Below are positions 24,570 to 32,905 of a stretch of 64,000 nt of DNA, in pieces. Source of the DNA: Streptomyces sp. SS1-1 (GTDB taxonomy: Bacteria > Actinomycetota > Actinomycetes > Streptomycetales > Streptomycetaceae); the NCBI RefSeq assembly GCF_008973465.1, contig NZ_WBXN01000004.1:5620501-5684500 (forward strand), read 5' to 3'. Made by a program: the position numbers and the translations under genes. How positions within the stretch are numbered: position 1 is the stretch's first letter; each line of letters opens with the position of its first letter. Below the pieces are notes generated by a model, which did no database searches, had not been told where the DNA came from, and saw nothing but the letters and a program-made list of their open reading frames with translations.

Positions 24570-25625
24570 GTGAGTGCCAACCAGACGCCGCCTTCCGCCC
24601 CGTACGACTCCGCCTTCCTCAAGGCGTGCCGGCGCGAGCCGGTGCCGCACACACCGGTGTGGTTCATGCGGCAGGCCGGGCGCTCACTGCCGGAGTACCG
24701 CAAGGTACGCCAGGGCATCGGGATGCTCGACTCCTGCATGCGGCCCGACCTGGTCGCCGAGATCACCCTGCAGCCGGTGCGCCGGCACGGCGTCGACGCG
24801 GCGATCTACTTCAGCGACATCGTCGTCCCGCTCAAGGCGATCGGCGTCGACCTCGACATCAAGCCCGGCGTCGGCCCCGTCGTGGAGCAGCCCGTGCGCA
24901 CCCGCGCCGACCTGGCCCGGCTGCGCGACCTGACCCCCGAGGACGTCTCCTACGTCACCGAGGCCATCGGCCTGCTGACGGCCGAGCTCGGCGCCACCCC
25001 GCTCATCGGTTTCGCCGGCGCCCCGTTCACCCTCGCGAGCTACCTCGTCGAGGGCGGTCCGTCCCGCACGTACGAGAACGCCAAGGCGATGATGTACGGC
25101 GACCCGGAGCTCTGGGCCGATCTGCTCGACCGGCTCGCGGAGATCACGGCCGCCTTCCTCAAGGTGCAGATCGAGGCCGGCGCCTCCGCCGTGCAGCTCT
25201 TCGACTCCTGGGCCGGCGCGCTTGCCCCCGCCGACTACCGGCGCTCGGTGCTGCCCGCCTCCGCGAAGGTCTTCGACGCGGTCGCCGGCTACGGCGTCCC
25301 GCGCATCCACTTCGGCGTCGGCACCGGCGAGCTGCTGGGCCTCATGGGCGAGGCCGGCGCGGACGTCGTCGGCGTCGACTGGCGCGTCCCGCTCGACGAG
25401 GCCGTCCGCCGGGTCGGCCCCGGCAAGGCGCTGCAGGGCAACCTCGACCCGACCGTGCTGTTCGCCGGGACCGGGGCCGTCGAGACGAAGGCCCGCGAGG
25501 TCCTCGACGCCGCCGCCGGTCTGGAGGGCCACGTCTTCAACCTCGGCCACGGCGTGATGCCGTCCACCGACCCGGACGCCCTGACCCGGCTCGTGGAGTA
25601 CGTCCACACGCAGACGGCCGTCTGA
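24570..25625 (+). CDS. hemE: Uroporphyrinogen decarboxylase
   Basis: A 351-residue haem enzyme that decarboxylates the four acetate side chains of uroporphyrinogen III to give coproporphyrinogen III. The N-terminal signature VWFMRQAGRSLPEYR (residues ~30-44) and the GFAGAPFTLASYLVEGG segment are diagnostic; HFGVGTGELLGLM and NLGHGVMPSTDPD follow. The start is GTG 24570 with no ribosome site and a GAGACT box seven bases before it, so probably leaderless. The next haem genes, hemY-hemQ, lie 5 kb downstream, so the pathway is only loosely clustered here. Confidence 0.95.
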   Translation: MSANQTPPSAPYDSAFLKACRREPVPHTPVWFMRQAGRSLPEYRKVRQGIGMLDSCMRPDLVAEITLQPVRRHGVDAAIYFSDIVVPLKAIGVDLDIKPGVGPVVEQPVRTRADLARLRDLTPEDVSYVTEAIGLLTAELGATPLIGFAGAPFTLASYLVEGGPSRTYENAKAMMYGDPELWADLLDRLAEITAAFLKVQIEAGASAVQLFDSWAGALAPADYRRSVLPASAKVFDAVAGYGVPRIHFGVGTGELLGLMGEAGADVVGVDWRVPLDEAVRRVGPGKALQGNLDPTVLFAGTGAVETKAREVLDAAAGLEGHVFNLGHGVMPSTDPDALTRLVEYVHTQTAV

Positions 25626-25665
25626 CCCGTCCCGCCCCGGGGCCGCGCCCCGCATCCCTCCGTAC

Positions 25666-25700
25666 GCCGCCCGTCGTCCGCATCCCGGACGGCGGGCGGC
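25666..25700 (+). terminator. Terminator of hemE
   Basis: GCCGCCCGTCGTCCG (25666-25680) pairs with CGGACGGCGGGCGGC (25686-25700) over 15 positions with one T-G wobble and a five-base loop CATCC, 40 bases after hemE. Confidence 0.85.
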
Positions 25701-25754
25701 TTCGCGCTGTCCGAATGCCCCCGTGCTGTCCACATGCTGAAAAAACGGAACCTG

Positions 25755-25806
25755 ATCACCTAGTTGTGGTGATGTGATGATCTCCGTGTGGTTGAATCGT
25801 GTTCAA
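25755..25806. promoter_or_regulatory. Two small inverted repeats before the MHYT gene
   Basis: ATCACC (25755-25760) and GGTGAT (25768-25773) form one dyad; TTGAA (25792-25796) and TTCAA (25802-25806) form another. They lie in an AT-richer stretch 90-140 bases before the GTG start. They could be operator halves or a leader hairpin. Confidence 0.35.
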
Positions 25807-25896
25807 TCCCCCCCAGGCGGCGCATCCGGCGCGTACTTCCGCGACCCCGCACGGATGCCACGGCCGCCTGCCGTCCGGTCCTCGAAGGAACACTCC

Positions 25897-26682
25897 GTGT
25901 CAGCCACCGTCTCGAACTTCTACTACGGAGCGACGACTCCCATAGCGGCCTATCTGATGGCCTGTCTGGGAGCGGCGCTCGGGTTGCGATGCACCACCCG
26001 CTCGCTGCGCCGGCGCGAGCGCAGGGCGGGCTGGCTCGCCCTCGGCGCCGTCTCCATCGGCTGCGGCATCTGGACCATGCACTTCGTCGGCATGATCGGC
26101 TTCAACATCCAGGGCGCGCTGGTCAGCTACGACACCGGCCTGACCCTGGCGAGCCTCGCCGTGGCCATCGTCGTCGTCGCCCTCGGCGTCTTCATCGTCG
26201 GCTACCGGGGCGCCGCGCCCGCCAACCTCGCCGTGGCCGGTGTCATCACCGGCCTCGGGGTCGCCGCCATGCACTACCTCGGCATGGCCGCCATGCGGGT
26301 CCACGGCACCCTGCGCTACTCCACGCCCATCGTGGTCGTCTCCGTGGTGATCGCCGTGGTCGCCGCCACCGCGGCCCTCTGGGCGGCCGTCAGTGTGCGC
26401 AGGCTCTGGGCCAGTCTGGGCGCCAGCCTCGTCATGGGCGTGGCCGTGACCGGCATGCACTACGTCGGCATGGCCGCCGTCTCCGTCGACGTCACCGCCG
26501 GGTCGGCGCCGGCCCAGTCGTCCGTGGAACTCCTGTCGTTCCTGCTGCTGATGCTGGCCGGCCCGCTCGTCGCGCTGCTGGCGGCCGCCGTCGTCGTCAT
26601 GTTCGACCCGGAGATGATGCTGGCCGACGACCGGGCCGACGCTCCCGTGCGCCGCGGCCGCCGGCGCGCCCTGGCCGAGTAG
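25897..26682 (+). CDS. MHYT-domain integral membrane sensor protein
   Basis: A 261-residue protein with about seven membrane segments and three copies of the MHYT-type motif (WTMHFVGM near residue 60, AMHYLGM near 127, GMHYVGM near 190). MHYT domains are thought to bind copper within the membrane and to sense O2, CO or NO. No output domain (GGDEF, kinase) is attached; only a ~25-residue basic tail follows the last segment. The start is GTG 25897 with GAAGGA six bases before. It ends 12 bases from the convergent rhomboid gene. Confidence 0.8.
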   Translation: MSATVSNFYYGATTPIAAYLMACLGAALGLRCTTRSLRRRERRAGWLALGAVSIGCGIWTMHFVGMIGFNIQGALVSYDTGLTLASLAVAIVVVALGVFIVGYRGAAPANLAVAGVITGLGVAAMHYLGMAAMRVHGTLRYSTPIVVVSVVIAVVAATAALWAAVSVRRLWASLGASLVMGVAVTGMHYVGMAAVSVDVTAGSAPAQSSVELLSFLLLMLAGPLVALLAAAVVVMFDPEMMLADDRADAPVRRGRRRALAE

Positions 26683-26694
26683 CGGGAGACCCCC

Positions 26695-27513
26695 TCACCA
26701 CCCGGGCCGCGCCCGCCTGCCGAACAGCAGGCCGCGCGGCTCCGGGGGAGGGGGAGTCCCCGGGCGCAGCGGCCACGCGATGACCATGCCCGCCAGGAAG
26801 CCCACCACATGCGCCGCGTACGCCACCGTGCCCGCGTCCGAGACGCCCTCGCCGTGCGAGTACACCGCCTGGAGCACGAACCAGAAGCCCAGCACCAGCC
26901 ACGCGGGCAGCCGCAGCGGCAGGAAGACGAGGAACGGCACGAGGACCCACACCCGGGCCCTCGGATACAGCACCAGATAGGCGCCCAGCACCCCCGCGAT
27001 GGCCCCGGACGCGCCGATCAGCGGTTCCGCCGAGTCGTCGTTGAGCAACGCGAAGCCGTACGAGGCCACATAGCCGCAGACCACATAGAACAGCAGGAAC
27101 CGCACATGGCCCATGCGGTCCTCGATGTTGTTGCCGAAGATCAGCAGGAACAGCATGTTGCCCAGCAGATGCAGCCAGCCGCCGTGCAGGAACAGCGCGG
27201 TGAACACCGACAGCGCCGGGGACTTGTCGTAGCCCGGCGGGCCGATCACACAGCCCGGGCCGTGCGGCCCGACGGCGACCTGGCCCGTGGGGACCATGCC
27301 GGGCAGCTGACCGTGGATCAGCTCCCGAGGAACGGCCGCGTACTGCTCCAGGAACGCCTGCAGATGGCACAGCTGCGCCAGGCTGCTCTCCCCGGCCACG
27401 GAGCCCGCGCCGCCGGGCATGAAGAGGAAGACCAGGACGTTCGCGATGATCAGCGCGTAGGTCACATAGGGCGTACGGCTCACGGGGTTGACGTCATGGA
27501 CGGGGATGACCAC
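26695..27513 (-). CDS. Rhomboid-family intramembrane serine protease
   Basis: A 272-residue membrane protein with about six or seven segments. The catalytic serine is in IGASGAIAG (residue ~167) and the catalytic histidine in YAAHVVGFLAG (residue ~232); the HGGWLHLLGNMLFL segment carries the oxyanion-stabilising residues. It cleaves membrane-spanning substrates inside the bilayer; substrate unknown. The start is GTG 27513. It is divergent from the small gene at 27639, and CACATATGTG (27516-27525) lies just before its start. Confidence 0.85.
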   Translation of the reverse strand: MVIPVHDVNPVSRTPYVTYALIIANVLVFLFMPGGAGSVAGESSLAQLCHLQAFLEQYAAVPRELIHGQLPGMVPTGQVAVGPHGPGCVIGPPGYDKSPALSVFTALFLHGGWLHLLGNMLFLLIFGNNIEDRMGHVRFLLFYVVCGYVASYGFALLNDDSAEPLIGASGAIAGVLGAYLVLYPRARVWVLVPFLVFLPLRLPAWLVLGFWFVLQAVYSHGEGVSDAGTVAYAAHVVGFLAGMVIAWPLRPGTPPPPEPRGLLFGRRARPGW

Positions 27514-27638
27514 GACACATATGTGCCCCCGATCGGTCCGTCGAATCGGTGAACACCGGCGTGTCCCGCCGCGTATGTCTCGGCAACCGCCCGCGGCACG
27601 GGGAAGGCGGGCCGTGGGGACGACGTGAGGAACAGGCG

Positions 27639-27962
27639 ATGAGCGACCGAGTTACTCCTGCGATACACGCACTGCCCGACGGGGAGGCCGAGATCGCCGT
27701 GGTGCTGCGGCTGCCGTGGGAGGACGTGGCCCGCCTCGGCCAGGACGCCGGGCGGCTCGCCACGCAGATGCAGCGGCCGGTGACCCTGGACGAGGCCGTC
27801 AGCCACCGGCTGCGGTCCACGCGGCCCGCCGCCGCGCACGCCAAGCCCGCGGGGGAGCAGCCCGCCGCCATGCCGAGCAGCGCGTCCGTGTCCTCGCTGC
27901 CCTCGCGCCCGCCCGCCGAGCAGGCGCGGCAGGCCATCGAGAGGATCAACGGCAGCGCGTGA
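27639..27962 (+). CDS. Hypothetical 107-residue actinobacterial protein
   Basis: A small soluble protein. The N-terminal half (HALPDGEAEIAVVLRLPWEDVARL) looks ordered and amphipathic; the C-terminal half is Ala/Pro/Ser-rich and probably unstructured, ending in a short helix (AEQARQAIERING). No known domain. The start is ATG 27639 with GTGAGGA upstream. It stops 23 bases before the convergent flavoprotein gene. Third-position GC is consistent with a real gene. Confidence 0.6.
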   Translation: MSDRVTPAIHALPDGEAEIAVVLRLPWEDVARLGQDAGRLATQMQRPVTLDEAVSHRLRSTRPAAAHAKPAGEQPAAMPSSASVSSLPSRPPAEQARQAIERINGSA

Positions 27963-27985
27963 GCGGCCACCGCCCGGCCGCCGGC

Positions 27986-29383
27986 TCAGAAGACGCCGTG
28001 CACCGCCTTGGACGCCTTGCGGGCCGCCACCAGGACCGGGTCCCACACCGGCGAGAACGGCGGCGCGTACCCCAGGTCCAGTGACGTCATCTGCTCCACC
28101 GTCATCCCGGCGGTCAGCGCCACCGCCGCGACGTCGACCCGCTTCGCCGCGCCCTCCCGGCCGACGATCTGCACGCCGAGCAGCCGTCCCGTACGCAGCT
28201 CGGCAAGCATCTTGACCGTCATCGGGGAGGCGCCCGGGTAGTACCCGGCGCGGCTCGTCGACTCGATGGTGGCGGTGACGTACCGCAGGCCCGCCCTGCG
28301 CGCGTCCTTCTCGCGCAGGCCCGTACGCGCGATCTCCAGGTCGCACACCTTGCTGACGGCCGTGCCGACCACCCCGGGGAACGTGGCGTACCCGCCGCCC
28401 ACGTTGGTGCCGACGACCTGGCCGTGCTTGTTGGCGTGGGTGCCCAGCGGAACGTGGCGCTCCTGGCCGGAGACCAGGTCGAGGACCTCCACGCAGTCGC
28501 CGCCCGCGTAGACGTCCGCCTGGCCGCGCACCCGCAGGGACCGGTCGGTGAGGAGTCCGCCGTGCTCGCCCAGCGGCAGCCCAGCCGCGCGCGCCAGGGT
28601 GGTCTCCGGGCGGACGCCGATGCCCAGGACGACCACGTCCGCCGGGTACTCGGCGTCCTCGGTGGCCACGGCGCGCACGTGCCCGTCGTCACCGGTGAGG
28701 ATCTTGGTGACCTCGGCGTCGCTCACCATGGTGATGCCGAGCCCCTCCATGGCCTCGCGCACCAGACGGCCCATGTCGGGGTCCAGCGTCGCCATGGGCT
28801 CGCTGCCCCGGTTGACGACCGTCACCTCGTAGCCGCGGTTGATCAGGGCCTCGGCCATCTCCACGCCGATGTACCCCGCGCCGACCACCACCGCGCGCCG
28901 GCCCCGCGTGCGCGACAGCGTGTCGATCAGGGCCTGCCCGTCGTCCAGGGTCTGCACCCCGTGCACACCGGGCGCGTCGGCCCCCGGCATGTCGGGCCGG
29001 ATCGGCCGCGCCCCGGTCGCGATCACGAGCTTGTCGTACGACGTCCAGGACTCCTCCCCCGAGTCGACGTCACGCGCGCGTACCCGCCGCCCGGCCACGT
29101 CGATCTCGGTGACCTCGGTCCGCAGCCGCAGATCGATGTCCCGCGCGCGGTGCTCCTCGGCCGTCCGCGCGATCAGCTGCTCGCGTCGCCCGACGTCACC
29201 GCCCACCCAGTACGGGATGCCGCAGGCCGAGTAGGAGGTGAAGTGGCCGCGTTCGAAGGCCACGATCTCCAGCTCCCCGGCGTCCCTGAGCCGCCGTGCC
29301 TGCGACGCCGCGGACATCCCCGCGGCGTCGCCACCGATCACGACCAGCCGTTCCCGCACACCCCGCTCAGCGCTCATGTCCAT
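27986..29383 (-). CDS. FAD-dependent pyridine nucleotide-disulfide oxidoreductase (CoA-disulfide reductase / NADH oxidase-like)
   Basis: A 465-residue flavoprotein. The FAD motif is VVIGGDAAGMSAASQARR (residues ~14-31); the NAD motif is AVVVGAGYIGVEMAEAL (residues ~168-184). A single redox cysteine in SYSACGIPYWVGG (residue ~54) is the hallmark of CoA-disulfide reductases and water-forming NADH oxidases. A C-terminal dimerisation domain follows (LDLGYAPPFSPVWDPVLVA). It probably maintains thiol or NADH redox balance; since actinobacteria use mycothiol, CoA may not be the substrate. The start is ATG 29383, six bases after TAGCGT, so leaderless. Confidence 0.85.
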   Translation of the reverse strand: MDMSAERGVRERLVVIGGDAAGMSAASQARRLRDAGELEIVAFERGHFTSYSACGIPYWVGGDVGRREQLIARTAEEHRARDIDLRLRTEVTEIDVAGRRVRARDVDSGEESWTSYDKLVIATGARPIRPDMPGADAPGVHGVQTLDDGQALIDTLSRTRGRRAVVVGAGYIGVEMAEALINRGYEVTVVNRGSEPMATLDPDMGRLVREAMEGLGITMVSDAEVTKILTGDDGHVRAVATEDAEYPADVVVLGIGVRPETTLARAAGLPLGEHGGLLTDRSLRVRGQADVYAGGDCVEVLDLVSGQERHVPLGTHANKHGQVVGTNVGGGYATFPGVVGTAVSKVCDLEIARTGLREKDARRAGLRYVTATIESTSRAGYYPGASPMTVKMLAELRTGRLLGVQIVGREGAAKRVDVAAVALTAGMTVEQMTSLDLGYAPPFSPVWDPVLVAARKASKAVHGVF

Positions 29384-29389
29384 GCGAAC

Positions 29390-29395
29390 ACGCTA
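29390..29395 (-). promoter_or_regulatory. -10 box TAGCGT before the flavoprotein gene (leaderless)
   Basis: On the minus strand TAGCGT is followed by GTTCGC and the ATG at 29383. The same TAGCGT-N6-start layout recurs before the genes starting at 54852 and 58934. Confidence 0.65.
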
Positions 29396-29410
29396 CGGGC
29401 GTCCGGCATT

Positions 29411-30427
29411 TCAGGGCCGCTCGCCACCCTGTTCGCCGCCCGAGCGCGTGGCGTCCGGCGCCTGGCGCGCCTCCGGCAGCGGCCCGAGCGTGCCCAGCGG
29501 GTCCGGCGCGGCGGACCGGGCGGGCCTGCGGGGCCGCAGGACCTTCACCCACAGCCACACGAGCAGCGCCGCCACCGTCAGGAACGGCAGTACGGCCCCG
29601 AACACCACGGCCAGCCAGCGCAGCATCGTCACGAACGCGTCCCAGCCGCCCGCGAGCGCGTCCAGGAAGCCCGGGTCGCCGTCCTCGGGAGCCGCCTTCT
29701 TCTTCGCCGGGGTCTCCGACAGGGACAGGGTGATGGTCGCGAGGCTCGTGCGGTCCTTCAGGGACGCCTGCTGGGCGAGCAGCGCCTCCAGGTCGGCCTG
29801 CCGGCTGCTCAGCTCGCCCTCCAGCGTCACCACGTCGCTCAGCTTCGTCGCCCGGTCCATCAGCTCCCGGATCCGGGCCACGCTGGCCCGCTGCGAGGTG
29901 ATGCGGCTCTCCACGTCGACGACCTGGTCGGTGACGTCCTGCGCCTTGGCGCTGCGCTCGACGAGCCGGCCCGTGCCCTCCAGGTCCTTGAGGACCTCGG
30001 CGTACTTCCCGACCGGCACCCGCAGCACCACGCGGGTGCGTTCGTGGCCGTCCCCGTCTTGGCGGGTGGCCTCGTCGCCGACGAACCCGCCCGCGTTCTC
30101 CACCGCGGTGCGGGCCTCGTCCAGCGCCTCGGGCACGTCCTTCACCCGCACGGTCAGCGAGGCGGTGCGGATGATGTGGGTGGCGGCGGCCTCGGGCGCC
30201 GTGGACGGCTGCCTGCGGGCCGCGCCGCCCGTACCGGAGTCGGCGGCGGCACCCGGCGCGGCCCCCCGGGCGTCCGACTTGGCGGCCTCGCCCCCGGCCG
30301 CGGAATCGGCCGCGGAATCGGAGGAGGCGCCGTCGCCGGCGCCGCTGCACCCGGTGAGCGCGAGCGCGCCGGCCAGCAGGAGGCCGGCGAGGGCCTGGAC
30401 GGATCGTGCGGAACGGCGTGCGCGCAT
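29411..30427 (-). CDS. DUF4349 domain lipoprotein
   Basis: A 338-residue membrane-anchored protein. The N-terminus is a lipoprotein signal with lipobox LTGC near residue 27, followed by a low-complexity Ala/Gly/Asp stretch (~28-80). The DUF4349 domain (~residues 85-250) contains THIIRTASLTVRVKD and a coiled coil (RITSQRASVARIRELMDRA). One membrane segment (LAVVFGAVLPFLTVAALLVWLW) and a basic tail end it. DUF4349 proteins resemble the periplasmic part of MacA/RsiW-like envelope proteins; function unknown. The start is ATG 30427. It is upstream of the flavoprotein gene on the same strand. Confidence 0.78.
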   Translation of the reverse strand: MRARRSARSVQALAGLLLAGALALTGCSGAGDGASSDSAADSAAGGEAAKSDARGAAPGAAADSGTGGAARRQPSTAPEAAATHIIRTASLTVRVKDVPEALDEARTAVENAGGFVGDEATRQDGDGHERTRVVLRVPVGKYAEVLKDLEGTGRLVERSAKAQDVTDQVVDVESRITSQRASVARIRELMDRATKLSDVVTLEGELSSRQADLEALLAQQASLKDRTSLATITLSLSETPAKKKAAPEDGDPGFLDALAGGWDAFVTMLRWLAVVFGAVLPFLTVAALLVWLWVKVLRPRRPARSAAPDPLGTLGPLPEARQAPDATRSGGEQGGERP

Positions 30428-30602
30428 GGCGGGTACCCCCGGGGGCTCGTCGTGGACGACTGACGCATCTTCGACGCCCGGCCCCGCCGGAACGTTGGCG
30501 GCGGACGGTCCCGATGAGGTCACGGTCGGGACTCGGCACGGGCACACCGGGCCCGGCGGGGATGGGCCGGACGGCCCTGGCGGCGCGGCCGGTGCCGTTT
30601 GA

Positions 30603-30608
30603 GAGAGT
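30603..30608 (+). promoter_or_regulatory. -10-like box GAGAGT before hemY
   Basis: GAGAGT is followed by six bases (GGGATC) and the ATG at 30615. It resembles the GAGACT box before hemE; the message may be leaderless. Confidence 0.4.
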
Positions 30609-30614
30609 GGGATC

Positions 30615-32096
30615 ATGCGCGAGCACACCGAGGAGCACGAGGAGACCCGCACGGGACCCGGCGGCCGGGTCGTCGTCATCGGCGGCGGCATCGCCGGACT
30701 GGCGGCCGCCCACCGGCTGCTGGCCGGCGGCAGCGACGTCACCGTCCTGGAGGCGTCGGACCGTGTCGGCGGCAAGCTGCTGCCCGGCGAGATCGCCGGG
30801 GTGCGGGTGGACCTCGGAGCCGAGTCGATGCTCGCCCGCCGCCCCGAGGCCGTCGCCCTCGCCCGCGAGGTGGGCCTCGCCGGCCGGCTGCAGCCGCCCG
30901 CCACCACGACCGCGTCGATCTGGACGCGCGGCGCCCTGCGCCCCATGCCCAAGGGCCATGTGATGGGCGTCCCCGGCACCGCCGCCGCCCTGTCCGGCCT
31001 GCTCTCGCCGGAGGGCCTCGCCCGGATCGAGCGCGACGCCGACCTGCCGCGCACCGAGGTCGGCGACGACGTCGCCGTCGGCGCGTACGTCGCGGAGCGC
31101 CTCGGCCGCGAGGTCGTCGACCGCCTCGTCGAACCCCTGCTGGGCGGCGTGTACGCGGGCGACGCCTACCGCATCTCGCTGCGCTCCGCCGTCCCCCAGC
31201 TCTACCAGGCCGCCCGCACCCACGACTCGCTCACCGAGGCGGTGCGCGGGATCCAGGCCGCGGCCGCCGCCCGGCAGCAGACCGGCCCGGTGTTCATGGG
31301 CGTCGAGGGCGGCGTCGGACAGCTCCCCCTCGCCGTCGCCGCGTCCGTCCGCGCGCGCGGCGGCGAGATCGTCACCGGCGCGCCGGTCACCGAACTGCGC
31401 CGCGAGGGGCCCACCGGATGGCGTGTCGTCGCCGGCGACCGGGTGCTGCGCGCCGACGCCGTCGTCGTCGCCGTACCCGCCCCGGCCGCCGCCGCCCTGC
31501 TGCGGGCCGAGGCCCCCACGGCCGCCGCCGAGCTCGACACCGTCGAGTACGCCTCGATGGCCCTGGTCACCCTGGCCTACCGGCACTCCGACGCCGCCGC
31601 CCTGCCCGACGGCAGCGGCTTCCTCGTGCCGCCCGTCGACGGCCGCACCATCAAGGCGTCGACGTTCGCGTCCCGCAAATGGGGCTGGATCGCCGACGAG
31701 GACCCGGACGTGATGGTGCTGCGCACCTCCGTCGGCCGGTACGGCGAGACGGAGATCCTGTCCTGTGACGACGCCGAGCTCGTCGCCGTCTCCCGGCGCG
31801 ACCTCCGGGAGGCGACCGGCCTGGACGCCACGCCGCTGGAGACCCGCGTCACCCGCTGGACCGGCGGACTGCCCCAGTACCCCGTCGGCCACCACGCGCG
31901 CGTGGCCCGCATCCGCGCGCGCGTCGCCGAACTCCCCGGCCTGGCCGTGTGCGGCGCCCCCTACGACGGCGTGGGCATCCCGGCCTGCGTCGCGAGCGCC
32001 CACGCGGCGGTCGACCAGCTGGCCGGAGACCTGAGCGGTGTGCAGCAGCTCACCGCCCACCCGGTGCAGAGTCTGCACGGAGGAGCAGGAGAATGA
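30615..32096 (+). CDS. hemY: Coproporphyrinogen III oxidase (HemY/CgoX type)
   Basis: A 493-residue FAD enzyme that removes six electrons from the porphyrinogen ring. The dinucleotide motif VVVIGGGIAGLAAAHRLL (residues ~20-37) is followed by VLEASDRVGGK; DLGAESMLARRPEAV and the C-terminal CGAPYDGVGIPACV are family signatures. In Gram-positive bacteria this enzyme oxidises coproporphyrinogen III rather than protoporphyrinogen IX. The gene is followed four bases later by hemQ, which acts at the last step of the same branch. The start is ATG 30615. Confidence 0.93.
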   Translation: MREHTEEHEETRTGPGGRVVVIGGGIAGLAAAHRLLAGGSDVTVLEASDRVGGKLLPGEIAGVRVDLGAESMLARRPEAVALAREVGLAGRLQPPATTTASIWTRGALRPMPKGHVMGVPGTAAALSGLLSPEGLARIERDADLPRTEVGDDVAVGAYVAERLGREVVDRLVEPLLGGVYAGDAYRISLRSAVPQLYQAARTHDSLTEAVRGIQAAAAARQQTGPVFMGVEGGVGQLPLAVAASVRARGGEIVTGAPVTELRREGPTGWRVVAGDRVLRADAVVVAVPAPAAAALLRAEAPTAAAELDTVEYASMALVTLAYRHSDAAALPDGSGFLVPPVDGRTIKASTFASRKWGWIADEDPDVMVLRTSVGRYGETEILSCDDAELVAVSRRDLREATGLDATPLETRVTRWTGGLPQYPVGHHARVARIRARVAELPGLAVCGAPYDGVGIPACVASAHAAVDQLAGDLSGVQQLTAHPVQSLHGGAGE

Positions 32097-32100
32097 GGAC

Positions 32101-32832
32101 ATGAGTGACGACGCCTCCACCCCCGAGACCGGCAGGATCCCGAACAAGGGCAAGCTGGCCAAGGACCTCAACGAGGTCATCCGCTACACCCTCTGGTCGG
32201 TCTTCAAGCTGAAGGACGTGCTCCCGGAGGACCGCTCGGGCTACGCCGACGAGGTCCAGGAGCTGTTCGACCAGCTCGCCGCCAAGGACGTGACCATCCG
32301 CGGCACCTACGACGTCTCCGGTCTGCGCGCCGACGCCGACGTCATGATCTGGTGGCACGCCGAGACCAGCGACCAGCTCCAGGAGGCGTACAACCTCTTC
32401 CGCCGCACCCGGCTGGGCCGCGCCCTGGAGCCCGTCTGGTCGAACATGGCGCTGCACCGCCCCGCCGAGTTCAACCGCTCGCACATCCCGGCGTTCCTCG
32501 CCGACGAGACGCCCCGCGACTACGTCAGCGTCTACCCGTTCGTGCGCTCCTACGACTGGTACCTGCTGCCCGACGAGGACCGCCGCCGCATGCTCGCCGA
32601 CCACGGCAAGATGGCCCGCGGCTACCCCGACGTCCGCGCCAACACGGTCGCCTCGTTCTCCCTCGGCGACTACGAGTGGATCCTCGCCTTCGAGGCCGAC
32701 GAGCTGTACCGCATCGTCGACCTGATGCGGCACCTGCGCGCCTCGGAGGCGCGGCGGCACGTCCGCGAGGAGGTCCCCTTCTACACCGGCCGCCGCAAGT
32801 CGGTGGCGGACCTGGTCGCCGGACTGGCCTGA
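32101..32832 (+). CDS. hemQ: Coproheme decarboxylase HemQ (ChdC)
   Basis: A 243-residue chlorite-dismutase-family protein. It uses H2O2 to decarboxylate two propionates of iron-coproporphyrin III, giving haem b, the last step of the coproporphyrin-dependent pathway. Diagnostic segments are RYTLWSVFKL, the active-site tyrosine region YVSVYPFVRSYDWYLLP (residues ~140-156), and the proximal haem histidine in MLADHGKMARGYPDV. The distal arginine of true chlorite dismutases is not evident. The start is ATG 32101, nine bases after AGGAG and four bases after hemY, so the pair is one operon. Confidence 0.93.
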   Translation: MSDDASTPETGRIPNKGKLAKDLNEVIRYTLWSVFKLKDVLPEDRSGYADEVQELFDQLAAKDVTIRGTYDVSGLRADADVMIWWHAETSDQLQEAYNLFRRTRLGRALEPVWSNMALHRPAEFNRSHIPAFLADETPRDYVSVYPFVRSYDWYLLPDEDRRRMLADHGKMARGYPDVRANTVASFSLGDYEWILAFEADELYRIVDLMRHLRASEARRHVREEVPFYTGRRKSVADLVAGLA

Positions 32833-32839
32833 CCCGCGA

Positions 32840-32890
32840 CGCACACACGCGGAGGCCCGGGGTGAACCCCCGGGCCTCCGCGCGTGTGCG
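32840..32890. terminator. Strong bidirectional terminator between hemQ and the peptidase gene
   Basis: A 23-base arm (32840-32862, starting CGCACACACGCGGAGG) pairs with 32868-32890 at 22 of 23 positions around a five-base loop. It lies 8 bases past hemQ and 16 bases from the stop of the convergent gene. Confidence 0.9.
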
Positions 32891-32905
32891 GTGCTGCCGT
32901 GTCGC